Shown in pieces: positions 1-10,768 of a stretch of 64,000 nt of DNA. Each line of letters starts with the position of its first letter. The first letter of the stretch is position 1. The position numbers were made by a program, and so were the translations under genes. The stretch is from Calendula officinalis (Eukaryota; Streptophyta; Magnoliopsida; Asterales; Asteraceae). The notes under the pieces are model-generated. The model was given only the letters and a program-made list of their open reading frames with translations, was not told where the DNA came from and ran no database searches. The stretch is taken from the NCBI GenBank assembly GCA_963853835.1, contig OY970826.1, forward strand, positions 78,486,929-78,550,928. The letters are read 5' to 3'.

Positions 1-1113
<1,113 letters not shown>

Positions 1114-1202
<89 letters not shown>
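1114..1202. repeat. (TA)n microsatellite
   Basis: About 89 bp of TA repeats separate two element termini. The right-arm counterpart is 48559-48631. The open frame with repeated Tyr-Ile across it is an artefact of TA repeats. Confidence 0.95.
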
Positions 1203-1206
<4 letters not shown>

Positions 1207-1556
1207 TGAATTATTTTCAGAACCAATTAAGGCTACAGAACCAGCAGAACTCAATCTAAACCATTGATTTTTAAAATGAAATGATCATGGAAGACACAAT
1301 AATGTATTTGATGAGGGACCCCCAAATATTGGTTTGCATGAATGTCATTCATGCATGTATACATATATGTATATGTTTTCAAGTATGTATACATAAGTGT
1401 TATCTATACATGTATGTATACATGCATGAATGACATCCATTTAAACCAATATTTGAGGGTCCCTCATCAAATACATTAATGTGTTTTTCATGATCATTTC
1501 ATTTCAAAAATTAATGGTTTTGATTGAGTTCTGTTGGTTCTGTAGCCTTGTTGGAT
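1203..1556. mobile_element. Foldback MITE (left-arm copy)
   Basis: About 355 bp with long imperfect terminal inverted repeats. The left end reads GGGTTGAATTATTTTCAGAA and the right end carries the reverse complement of the CAGAACTCAATC / GGTTCTGTAGCC block. The centre (1330-1450) is itself palindromic, with GCATGAATGTCATTCATGC-like arms, so the unit would fold nearly end to end. The TA tract normally bordering the right end is lost here, and about 8 terminal bases are damaged. No coding capacity. Confidence 0.7.
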
Positions 1557-1928
1557 AGATAATTTTGAAAATTTGTTTGTAGCAATTTTCTAATGAAAAG
1601 TAAACTATTAGATGATTTTTATTAAGTGTTAGAAGTTTATCGAATCAAATAAACAAAATGTAGAAAGTTATTTTTGAAATATGTCAAAAACATGGCTTTA
1701 TATATTCTAAAAAAGTGTAGCAAAGAGTTTACTGAAATGTAGAAAGTTTCCTTTCTTAAACACAAAAACTTCCATATAGTCTATTGAGCATGACTGAATA
1801 TATAATCAGCTTTAGTTTGCCTAAAATTTGGTAAAAGGTGTGTAATTTAAGTTTGATGTCAAATTATGAATGCCGAACAATTCAATGCAAGATACAAAAC
1901 GCCCCTTAATGTGGTAAAATGTGAGTAA
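1557..1928. other. Left-arm sequence without genes
   Basis: AT-rich arm DNA matching 47450-48103 in reverse complement; about 290 bp present in the right arm (roughly 47640-47910) has no clear counterpart here. It contains a short motif (AATTATGAATGCCGAACAAT, 1862-1881) that recurs at 2636-2655 with one change. I see no gene. Confidence 0.6.
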
Positions 1929-1962
1929 CTAGTAGGTACGCCCCGCGCGTTGCGGCGGGTAT
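1929..1962 (-). mobile_element. Helitron-like 3' terminus (left arm)
   Basis: Read on the minus strand, a GC-rich hairpin (CCCGCCGCAACGCGCGGGG) is followed by GTACCTA and then CTAG with T after it. That is the hairpin plus CTRR|T pattern known for Helitron 3' ends. The hairpin stands out sharply in AT-rich DNA. The same end is present on the plus strand at 47419-47449. I could not define the matching 5' TC end. Confidence 0.55.
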
Positions 1963-2477
1963 TTTAAAACGTATATGTATTTGCGAAGATTGGTGAAACC
2001 CCTTATATCGTTTATTGACATATATGGTGTATAATGGTATTTTACTGACATATAATGGATTAGTGCGGTTCTCTTCTTTTTGACTTTGAGTAATTCAGTT
2101 TTATTTAGTAAATTTTTTATAGATTCATATATGTTATTTATCGTCGTTAAAATATAAAAACTATAGTTCTTAAAAGTATATTATAATTTCTAGAACAAAA
2201 TACGTTTTATAAGCATATTTAATTTTGTTAAATATAATTTAGTTAATTATATTATGTTAGAAATATATATTGAAGAAAATATTGAATATAAAGTTAGAGG
2301 GAAAAAAAACTATCTAATGCTATATTAAATTGAAACAAAAATGATAGTAAAACAACAAATAAAAAAATAGAAAAGAGAAGCAAAAGAAAATAAAATTTTC
2401 ACAGAAGAAAAAAAAAAAGAAAAAGAAAAGAAGCAAAAAAAAAAGGAAAAAAGAAAAAGAAAAGAAGCAAAAAAAAA
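1963..2477. other. AT-rich arm DNA, purine-rich end
   Basis: No gene seen. Positions 2385-2477 are a long purine-rich run (A and G with rare C) that mirrors the T/C-rich stretch at 46888-47010 in the right arm. Confidence 0.6.
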
Positions 2478-2550
2478 GGTGGAGGTGGGTTTTGAACCCT
2501 CCACCTTTAGGTTAGAAACGATGTCCTTACTCCTTAGCTCTACTTACATC
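2478..2550 (-). repeat. tRNA-like (SINE-head-like) remnant
   Basis: On the minus strand a TAGAGCTAAGGAG box-A-like segment is followed about 45 bp later by GGGTTCAAAACCC, a near-consensus internal B box, then CACCTCCACC and a long T run. The layout resembles a Pol III promoter head followed by a terminator. The cloverleaf is not convincing, so I do not call a tRNA gene. Its counterpart is 46815-46900. Confidence 0.35.
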
Positions 2551-2747
2551 GAGATTTCACAAAAAGACAAAAACAATTATGAACAGTATAACTTGAATGG
2601 GAATTGTATATATAGGAGAATTTAATTTTGATGTCAAATTATGAATGCCAAACAATTCAATGCAAGATACACCACGACCCCTTAATGTTTACTAAATTGT
2701 ACTGATTCCTACTAATCTTCTTACTTTAGCCTCATATCTATATATAA

Positions 2748-3690
2748 TTTTTTTTTTTGGAAACGACAAATATATTAAGACAAACTTAGCAACAAGCTAA
2801 GAGAAATACAAAAATACAAAAAGAAGAAAAAGGACAAACACACCAATCAAACCAATTACAAGTGATTTTACTCTTATGTTTCATCCATAAAAATGTAGTT
2901 GAAGTAACTTCTCCGGCTATAACCATACTAGATTGATGTTTATTGTTGAATAGCACCTCATTCCTTGCCTTTCAAATGCACCAAATGGTACATTGGATTA
3001 CCATTGTTACTACTTTCTTTTTCTTTGAACAATTTCCCCAAGTTGTACCGAATTCTATGAGATCCACAATTGAATTAAACGCCGGTAATGCAATTACGCA
3101 CCACCTAAAAATCCAGGTTAATACCTCAACAGTAAGTGGACAATGGAGAAATGTGTGTTCCACATCTTCCTCTAGCAGATTACAATGTTTGCATATGGTT
3201 GAATCCACGAGGACACCTCTTTTCTCCAAACACTTGGCTACCGGAATACGACCTAAGCCAACCCTCCAAACAAAGCATTTCACCTTCAATGGTACTACTG
3301 TCAACCACGGCATGTTTGGGTATCCAGTTGAGGTTAATTTTTGTTCGTTCCAATCCCTAAAGTGATGAACCGAAAATGCACCGTCATTAGAGATTTTGCA
3401 AGTTATAGTGTCTTGATTAGAATTTAATCTAACATTTATGAGGACCTGGATCAATGAGCAAAATTCATTTACAAGGGAGTAATTATTAAGACTATGTTTC
3501 CAACTCCACAAGAAACCGTCGACTGTGATGCGATCGTTGACAAAGCATGATTTCTTATTGTCAAGAGCATACAAGTTTTGAAATCGATGTTGTAAAGGGA
3601 TGTCACCGATCCATTTGTCCTTCCAAAACAGGAAGGAATTACCCGATCCGAGGCTAAGAGAAAAGGCATCAAAAAAGTCATGACCCAATT
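2748..3690 (-). pseudogene. 5'-truncated L1-type LINE, reverse transcriptase C-terminus with zf-RVT domain
   Basis: The minus-strand reading frame 3688-2972 encodes the end of an L1-type ORF2: a segment with GSGNSFLFWKDKWIGD near the N-terminus, then a zf-RVT zinc-binding region containing CKHCNLLEEDVEHTFLHC (two Cys, then His...Cys). These are hallmarks of the region after the RT domain in plant non-LTR retrotransposons. The frame ends with TGA where the right-arm copy has TGG, then stays readable to TAA at 2786-2788. A T run at 2748-2758 is the poly(A) tail on this strand. RT catalytic motifs and endonuclease are missing, so it is dead. The right-arm copy is split by a gypsy insertion; this one is not. 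Confidence 0.85.
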
Positions 3691-3880
3691 TAGTTATCGC
3701 CGATGATGCTGACCTTTCATCTTCTCACTAGCAAAACGACCAAAAACCTAGGGATTCAAGGACCACTCCTGTAACAACGCTCGTAAAGCACGGATCCAAG
3801 GATGAATCCACGCGATAACAGGGAAGCTTGCAAGAATGGAGATCAAGAACGGTAGGAAGATGGAGCGAAAGCTAGAGAGA
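3691..3880 (-). other. Segment upstream of the LINE fragment
   Basis: On the minus strand this starts at a CTCTCTCTAGCTTTCGC stretch and runs straight into the LINE frame. It is also present at 34435-34630. It could be the LINE's own 5' leader joined to its 3' end by internal deletion, or flanking DNA. I cannot decide between these. Confidence 0.3.
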
Positions 3881-5140
3881 GCATTTTTTTTATATATGCA
3901 TCATTGATTTAAATTAAAAAACGAGTTTCATATTCGATGTTGTACTAATTACGTAGCAATAAATATTTTGAATTAATTCTATGTACACGTTAAATATTTA
4001 AAACTTGATTATGGTTCTACAATTACAAAACGTTTTTTGGAGGAGTATATGAAATGCTTATAATAATATTTAATAATAATAATTGTTAAAAATGAAACGG
4101 TTTCTTAGAAGGAAGAAGAAGGACTTTGAAACGGTTACCATTCCATATACACGTTAAATACAATACTACAATTAATACTACGATACTACAATTACTACGG
4201 TTCTACAATTGCAAACCGTTTTTTGAAACCAATACAGCAATTAATACCATCTATTAACTCGGGTAAAATAATTCTTCTCAATATTTCATCATTATCTCTC
4301 TTCTCTTTTCTTCTCTTCTTTTAACGATAAATTCTTTTCATTATATCAGCTTAGTGGTGGCTAAGAAGGTGAATGATGCTTAGTACAAAAAGCTAAATAT
4401 AGTAGAGATTCAAATGGTTTCATGTGTAATTTTTTTGTTATTAATCTTCACTCTTGAATTCCTTTTGAGTTGGTTGATGAGGAGGCGGATTTAGTAAAGG
4501 TTGACAAATTTGACAAGGTTTGTATTTTAGTTTTCATGATAATTATCTAATGTGAAATTGCAGGTAACAAGTTATACACTAAGCTAGGATGGGTGTTTAT
4601 ATTTGCGTTAATTAATGGGCCGAAATAATACTATGATGATATGTGGGTGATTTACTTATGTTTAATTGCTTACAAGTTTCACTCAACAAAAATAGACAAC
4701 AAAAAGCTTATTGGGTTGGGTTACTTCTCGAAAATATTACTGTATTTTGTAGTAATCTTTAAACTTAAACATTTCTCTATTTCGAGATGATTTTTTCGAA
4801 ATGTGAAACAACTAAATGCTTCAATTCCTCTTGTGAAATGTTGTATGTGAGCAATGCATCATTCATCTTTACTTCTATTTGTATCCAATTTAAAAAGATA
4901 CATAAATGACAAAGGAAAAAGAAGATACATATCCGACATGTGAGAAAACCTCCAAAAAAAAGTAGGACCTAACACCACAGCCACAGGTACCTAGAAAAAG
5001 AAGATATATTTCAATTTGATTACCAAAAGTATATTTGTACAAGATATAAATTTATATTCATGTTTATTGAAATTTTTTTAAATGAAATTAAACATAATAA
5101 AATAAAAAACTAAACTTATCCTCTTTTAAATAATTGTTTG
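3881..5140. other. Left-arm unique DNA
   Basis: Matches 32386-34430 in reverse complement, except that the right arm has about 800 additional bases at the point corresponding to left position ~4257. No open frame, RNA or repeat worth naming was found. Confidence 0.6.
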
Positions 5141-5464
5141 TGTTAGATCGTAATTCACTAAGATCGAGCTAGTTCATGTTGATTCAAGATGGATTGAAGC
5201 TTAAGTGTGTGTGTTCTTGGTGTTTGAGTGTGTGAGAAAGACGGAGGGAATATGGTTAGCTTTCAAATGATAATTCTGTTTAATGATGGAAAGCTTACAA
5301 ATTAAGCCTAAAAGAAAGGTATTTATACCTCCTTACTAAACATGCTTAATCAACACCTAATTAAGCATAACCCATTTGACTAAGACTAATGACTAGAATA
5401 AAACTATTACAACTTGTCATATCTAGTCCCTAAACTAATTGATACAATACAAATGGTCCTAACA
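5141..5464 (-). repeat. 3' LTR of copia element A (324 bp)
   Basis: Read on the minus strand it begins TGTTAGGACCATTTG and ends CGATCTAACA, so it has TG...CA termini. It contains a TATA box (GGTATAAATACC) and resembles the LTR of element C. Next to it, on the internal side, is the polypurine tract ACAAATGGGGAGAT. Confidence 0.85.
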
Positions 5465-6544
5465 ATCTCCCCATTTGTATCAATAGTTTGAATTAGCCTG
5501 TTCTTGAAATCTTCTTCTTTAGCAAAGTCTGAAACTTAATTATCCGTTGAGTAGTTTTAATGTTGTATTAGTTTCTGCTTTTGAAGATTAGTAGAAAATA
5601 AGACTTTTAATTGGCTTTTCAACCAATACTAAGTATCTCAGAAGATTTCATGAATTGTTTGACTTAATTTGTCTTGATCATTATCCAATCTCCATCTTTT
5701 CGAACTTTAGAACTACATCCCTGTCTTCCTTCAAACGAGTATATTTAAAAATTTGACAATTCTGGAAATGAAACATCTGTTTGGTAAGGATTTAACTGGG
5801 ATTTAGAAATGTTGGAGATTTAATTTTGGATACAGGTTTGTGAAAATAGGATAATGATAGTTTGTATTGTGAAAGAAATGATTTGAAAGTTAAAGGTTTT
5901 GAATGTGTGTGTGTGTGTGAATGTTTGTATATAGGAAAGAATGATATATACATTTAAGATTTGAATATACAAAAGAGTTTGAACGGTTAAGCTTTTGTAT
6001 GGATGTGATTGTTTATGAAATGTGAAAGAATGATTTATTCGATTAGATTTCAGTTTGAAATGGATGTTTTGTGTTTTGAAATGAATGAATTGGAAATTTT
6101 AAGATTTTGAGTAGGTATGAATGTGATTCGTGGTTTGGATAGAATGATTTGTCAGTTTGAGGTTTGTAATGGAAAGGTTGAGAAATTGTGAGAAATTTCT
6201 GAAGATAAGTCGGTTTCTTTTTCTTCACAAATTACTTTATGTAAATTGACTAATTATAGACCCATAGATAGATAGAGTTGTATGTAGCGGAAGTCTTTTG
6301 TTGAAGTTGTGGCTTTGTCGATTTATGAACATTGATAATTGTTGTTTAGGATAAAACGTTGATGAAGTTTACGCTCCCCCTCAAACAAACAATTATTTCT
6401 CAACTGATCTTCTTCGGTTTCTTGTTTACTCCCCCTTAATTGGTGCATATGTCTTTTTGATGTGGAATAAACTGGGCTAATATAATTTCTTAAGTCTTGT
6501 AAGCATTTTTCTTCATAAATTGAACTTCTTAATAAATTTTCTCC

Positions 6545-6576
6545 CCCTCATGATGATTAAGATTTATCGGAATCAT
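6545..6576 (-). other. 10-bp hairpin abutting a polypurine tract (element A)
   Basis: Inverted repeat CATGATGATT / AATCATCATG with a 12-nt loop, followed directly on the minus strand by AGGGGGAGAAAAT. The same hairpin-plus-tract module occurs at 19935-19977 and twice in element C (about 29373 and 30422). Confidence 0.6.
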
Positions 6577-7668
6577 CATGAAAAATGTGAAGTTCGACGA
6601 GGTGAAATGAAGAAAATCTTCGAAGCCCATGGAGACAAATGTGATGAAGAATGATTTATGCATCTTTTGAATGAAGCAAGATACATCACATTGTATAATC
6701 GAAAACCGAACCAAAGATGATGATATAGATATCCGATCAAATCATTTGGCATTTAATCGCAATGATCGAATTAAGTCGGGCAAACCGGGATCACATAGAT
6801 TACCCGTTAACACAACAGTTACACAAACTGTGTGACCTACGTTCAGTGTTGGAATAGATGTTAGCACTGGTAGGATTTCCATTCAATCATCGTGGAATAC
6901 CAAGAACGTTGGTATCACTATGAATGTTCTGGCTTTATCACAAAGATAAGCTTGGTATTATGCCTTGTGTCCTAAAAGTGTATTTCGGTTCTAGACTCAA
7001 TTAGTGGACAAACGAAGGCGAGGACTGGAGAGGCTTGTCCTCTATTTCAATATCAACAATCTCCAAGTGAGATGACAATAGCATATGAGATAGTCTCCGT
7101 GGAAATGAAACAAGTACTTTTTAAGAAATACTTGAGTGGCTGGGGGGTTGTGCATTGCATCACTGGGTCCATGATGTCTATTTCAATATAAGGGAGCAAC
7201 ACATGCAATCCGATAGAGACGTGGCTACCCGGCTTTGTATCAGTTTGGTAAGGGTTTTTCGTTTTCTTTAACCCTGTCACACCCTCCCCACTCAAGCTTA
7301 CTTTTTCATTTTTTGACTACACCCTCATTTCATTATACCATGTATAGCTGAATTGCACCTCATACGACATTCCCCCTCTCAAATTTTATCTCAGCGCACC
7401 CCCAATCAAGATCCCGTGATACTTGATTCTGCTCACCTAGACCTATGTACCCTTACATATTGTCCTATATTGTAGGTGGCTCCTGGGGAAGATCATGCCG
7501 GTTATAGCAGATCATAGGAGTAATTTGAGAGTGAACTATAACACTCATGTGCAATTTATCAGCATTTATGATGTTCCTTTGTAAGAATAACATGGATTTT
7601 TCATCGGAAAATGTATGTGTTTCCGGCAAAAGTTGTTGCCTTTATGACTTATAAGTTTAGGCATCATT

Positions 7669-7980
7669 GATTCATTAAATATTAGGTTTATGTTGCAAAT
7701 AGATATGTTATAATTACTCTTATTTTAATAAACTTTTACAAATTGCTTTTCATGCACTATTGATTTACCAATGTCGCTTGAAGATATAACATCGTTTATA
7801 CATAGTTATGCTTATAAAAGACAATACACGAAGATCTTCGTAGTAACACTTATGTGTTATGAATAGCATCTTTTGTATTGTGCTAATATAAGCACTCATG
7901 TTTTGTTAATTTACATTTTCCTCTGACAAGACTTTGCTTTGTTCATACTTTGCAAACGATACAAATAACTCCTTATCATG
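7669..7980. other. Left-arm DNA without genes
   Basis: Reverse complement of about 32000-32325. AT-rich; nothing identified. Confidence 0.55.
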
Positions 7981-8018
7981 AACAAAGCTCGTGCATCGCA
8001 CGGGCCATAATGCCTCGT
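7981..8018 (+). mobile_element. Possible Helitron 3' terminus, decayed
   Basis: A hairpin (CTCGTGCATCGCACGGGC) is followed by CATAATGC and CTCGT, one change from the CTAGT expected at a Helitron 3' end. It points the opposite way from the terminus at 1929. The right-arm counterpart is at 31970-32003. Confidence 0.35.
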
Positions 8019-8675
8019 ATATGAAATGATTAACACTTATATTGATGAAATTAATAGAAAAATTAGTGTATTAAAGTAGGAAGCAGTATCATGTCACTTA
8101 GTAAAATATAAGTGTTCATATTTATAATTTTGTTGTTAAAATGTGGAACGCCTAACGCTATTGAATGCTTACCCGCCACTATAGTCTATACATATGAATT
8201 ATTCACCTATTTTAACACAAGTTAGAATTGGAGCTTTATGGTAAGATTATGACTTATGAGTTCATAATTTCAGGTCAACATATGCCAACAGTTTATTTAT
8301 CATTTGTTAATGTCGAATTATGAGCCATGTATTAATAAGCCATATATTTTAACATATGTTTGAATTTGAGCTAATGTAGTCATGCTTGATTGTATAGTTT
8401 TAGATTTGTTCACTGTGTACTGATTTGGTAATATCTTACTAGCTATTTATGTTAGTTGTTTGGCTCCTTTATGTTTTCCTTTCAAATTTTTTTTATTAGT
8501 TTTAGTTCATCTTATATGAATTTGTCACTAAATTTGACGGCGATCATGTAGTGGGTGATGACGACGGTAGTGATAGTGGCTGCTGGTTGTAGTCGTGCGG
8601 ATAGTGGCTGCTGGTTGACTGGACGTTTTAAGTTTATGCGTTATGTTGGATGTTTTTTCGGGATAAAGCAAAGTA
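8019..8675. other. Left-arm DNA
   Basis: Matches 31815-31970 and then 22555-23043 in reverse complement, so element C's target site falls inside its counterpart. Positions 8569-8620 hold a short tandem repeat of ATAGTGGCTGCTGGTTG. No gene. Confidence 0.55.
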
Positions 8676-8752
8676 AAAATTAGATCAATTGGTTAACACA
8701 TAGTCCGTCCTCGCAAAAGGTCTTGGGTTCGAATCCCCTAAGCAATATTTTT
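8676..8752 (+). repeat. tRNA-like (SINE-like) segment
   Basis: A TAGATCAATTGGTTAA box-A-like segment is followed by GGGTTCGAATCCCC, a consensus internal B box with a T-arm stem, then a T run at 8748-8760. This fits a tRNA-derived Pol III promoter with terminator. The acceptor stem is absent, so I call a SINE-like head rather than a tRNA gene. Its counterpart is 22465-22535. Confidence 0.45.
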
Positions 8753-8759
8753 TTATTTT

Positions 8760-9103
8760 TGTGGTGTTTAACATGTTTCTCAAAGTAGAAATTTAAGATT
8801 AAGTTTAAGATTAAGACCTTCTAAACTTAGAAACCCTAAATGCTCTAAGAAGGAGTAAGATTCAAGGAAGTAGATTCAATTAACCACTTTTCTATTTTCC
8901 TAATTTTCAGTTAGAACTTTTATGGAAAGTAGCCAAATTATATATGAATACCGAATTATGAATGTATGATTAAGACACACAACGTTGAACGGCCCCTCGA
9001 TGTTTATTTAAATATAAGTGTTCATATTTGACAGAGAAAATGTTAAGACTTCTTATAATTTGTGTCTACTTATTTTTTTCTCACAAGATCAACAAAACAT
9101 GTC
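8760..9103. other. Inner end of left palindrome arm
   Basis: Homology with the right arm runs to about 9103, where ACAAAACATGT matches the reverse complement of bases near 22052. No genes. Confidence 0.7.
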
Positions 9104-9529
9104 AATGATTCATATTAATATTAATATATACGTTCTATAATGCACACATTTTAGTTATGACGTGTCAATGATTCATGTATTCGTTATAAATACATGCCTT
9201 CATAAACTATGAAGCCCGAAAACGTGGATATTAAGAAACTTCAAGTATAATAACATATTTAAACAAAAAAGTTAAATACTTAGTACAATATATAATGCAC
9301 ACATTTTGTAATCGGTTTGAACAATAAAAATATATGATGTACTAATTATTACTAACTCAATACAAATAAGGTCACTTATCAGCTAATTTCAATTCACTCT
9401 GCTATCAACGCAACTCAAATCCTTCATGTGAAATTTTATTAGACATTTATATTACATTAATCATCAATTGAATGCTTGTGATATTAGTGTCTGAACTTGT
9501 ATTATATTATTTTGTTAATCAATACTTGT
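9104..9529. other. Spacer of the inverted repeat, left part
   Basis: AT-rich DNA with no counterpart in the right half of the spacer. No gene or repeat recognised. Its last five bases (CTTGT) are the target duplication of element B. Confidence 0.55.
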
Positions 9530-9811
9530 TGTTAGGACCAAAATTGTAATAAGGTTAGGACTAATATTGTAATGGTTTTGACCTTTAAGTCCGTTAGTTA
9601 ACATTAACCTTGTTAAGTGGTAGAAGTATATAATGTAGTAAGTTTGACTTACAATGTAAGCTTTCCCACTCTTTATTGAAATACAATTCTGAAAGTATCT
9701 GTTCTCTCTCGTTACACACACTCACACCATCTACACACATTCACTCAAATCTTCTATTTCTCACTCAAATCTCAATGGATTAGCTTGATTATAGTCTTAA
9801 ACGATCTAACA
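9530..9811 (+). repeat. 5' LTR of copia B (282 bp)
   Basis: Begins TGTTAGGACC and ends GATCTAACA. A TATA-like element (AGTATATAATG) is at about 9626. I saw no difference from the 3' LTR at 20931-21212. Confidence 0.93.
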
Positions 9812-9813
9812 AG

Positions 9814-9825
9814 TGGTATCAGAGC
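9814..9825 (+). promoter_or_regulatory. Primer binding site, initiator Met-tRNA type (copia B)
   Basis: TGGTATCAGAGC starts two bases after the LTR. It is the classic plant primer site complementary to the 3' end of initiator methionine tRNA. Confidence 0.92.
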
Positions 9826-10253
9826 AAAATCTCTATTAAGAGAAGATCCAAATCGAGCTAGATTGATGAAGATCTGAGAAAGTTTGAAGAAAAAGTTCGT
9901 TCGTCATTGAAAATTTAATGTTGTAAATTTTTCGTTGGAATTGAAGATTTGATCATGGATTAGTGTTTCTCCAGTGTTTCTAAGCATAATAGAATCAAAA
10001 TTCGATCCAATCCGTCAACAAATCACTTCAATTTCGTGATTTTGATGAAAAAGTGAAAAAGTTAAAAAACCTCTGAAAATCGAAGATTCGAAGCTTATGT
10101 GTTATGGATTGAAGAAATTGATCGGATCAACCTGTTAGGAAGTTGATTTCGAGTAGTTAGCAAGAAGAATCATTCAAATCGGTGAAGTATTAAGAAAAAT
10201 CCGATCAACAAGGTGAAGAATACGTACAAGTGTTCGTCAACGACGAAGAACAA

Positions 10254-10737
10254 GTTCGGCAGAAGTTCGGCCAAATAGAAGCTCGGCCCGAAGTACTTGT
10301 TCGGCCCAAGGTTAGTTCGGCTCGAAGTTCATTTTATTAGTAGTTCGGCCCGAAGAATTGATCTAATAGAAGTTCGGCTTAAAAGAATGATGAACTACTT
10401 CGACATCTATAGCTCGGCCCGAACTATATAGTTCGGCCAAATATAAGACATAGTATTTCGGCCCGAACTTGATTAATAGTTCGGCCCGAAGTTCATTGCA
10501 CAAGTTCGGCCCGAGGTTTGATCATACACAAGTTCGGCCCAGTTGTTACCTGTACTTCGGCCCGAAGAACTTATCTACACCTAGTTCGGCCCGAGTTTGT
10601 TGTAGAAGTTCGGCCCGAGTTTGTGGTAGAAGTTCGGCCTGAGTTTGAGTTTGTCAAAGTTCGGCCCAGGTACCTAGTTCGGCCCGAACTACATAGCTCG
10701 GCCCGAGGTTTGTTAAACGAGAAGTTCGGCCCGAACT
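10254..10737 (+). repeat. Leader array of TTCGGCCCGAA-type motifs (copia B)
   Basis: I count 21 copies of (T/C)TCGGC in about 485 bp, most extended to AGTTCGGCCCGAA. The core TTCGGCCCGAA is nearly its own reverse complement, so each copy could form a small stem or pair with any other. Spacers vary in length and sequence, so this is an interspersed array rather than a simple tandem repeat. The short open frame 10518-10757 crossing it has a repeated VRPEF pattern produced by the array. The array ends about 30 bp before the gag ATG. Confidence 0.85.
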
Positions 10738-10768
10738 ACTTTATTTGTAAAAATTAAAATTTTTAGCA

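Larger units (their letters stand above)
5141..7668 (-). mobile_element. Copia element A: 3' LTR plus 3' non-coding region only
   Basis: A minus-strand Sirevirus-like fragment. It contains a complete 3' LTR (5141-5464), a polypurine tract beside it, and ~2.2 kb of the 3' region shared with elements B and C. It stops at ~7668 inside a block matching B 18870-18930. Gag, pol, primer site and 5' LTR are all missing. No target duplication can be seen because the right-hand end is broken. The right arm continues from its counterpart of 5140 to that of 7669 across about 60-70 bp, so an arm piece was deleted together with the 5' part of A. Confidence 0.8.

Noticed and set aside
2478..2550. True tRNA gene on the minus strand
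   Set aside because: B-box arm is good but D and acceptor stems do not close; retained only as SINE-like.
9515..9721. Minus-strand frame repeated at 20868
   Set aside because: Lies within the two LTR copies of element B; repetition reflects the LTR, not a gene.
10254..10737. CRISPR-like array
   Set aside because: Short motif with irregular spacers inside a plant retrotransposon leader; not CRISPR.
10518..10757. 79-codon frame with repeated VRPEF before gag
   Set aside because: The repeats come from the TTCGGCCCGAA leader motif; no protein-like constraint and not kept in C or D.
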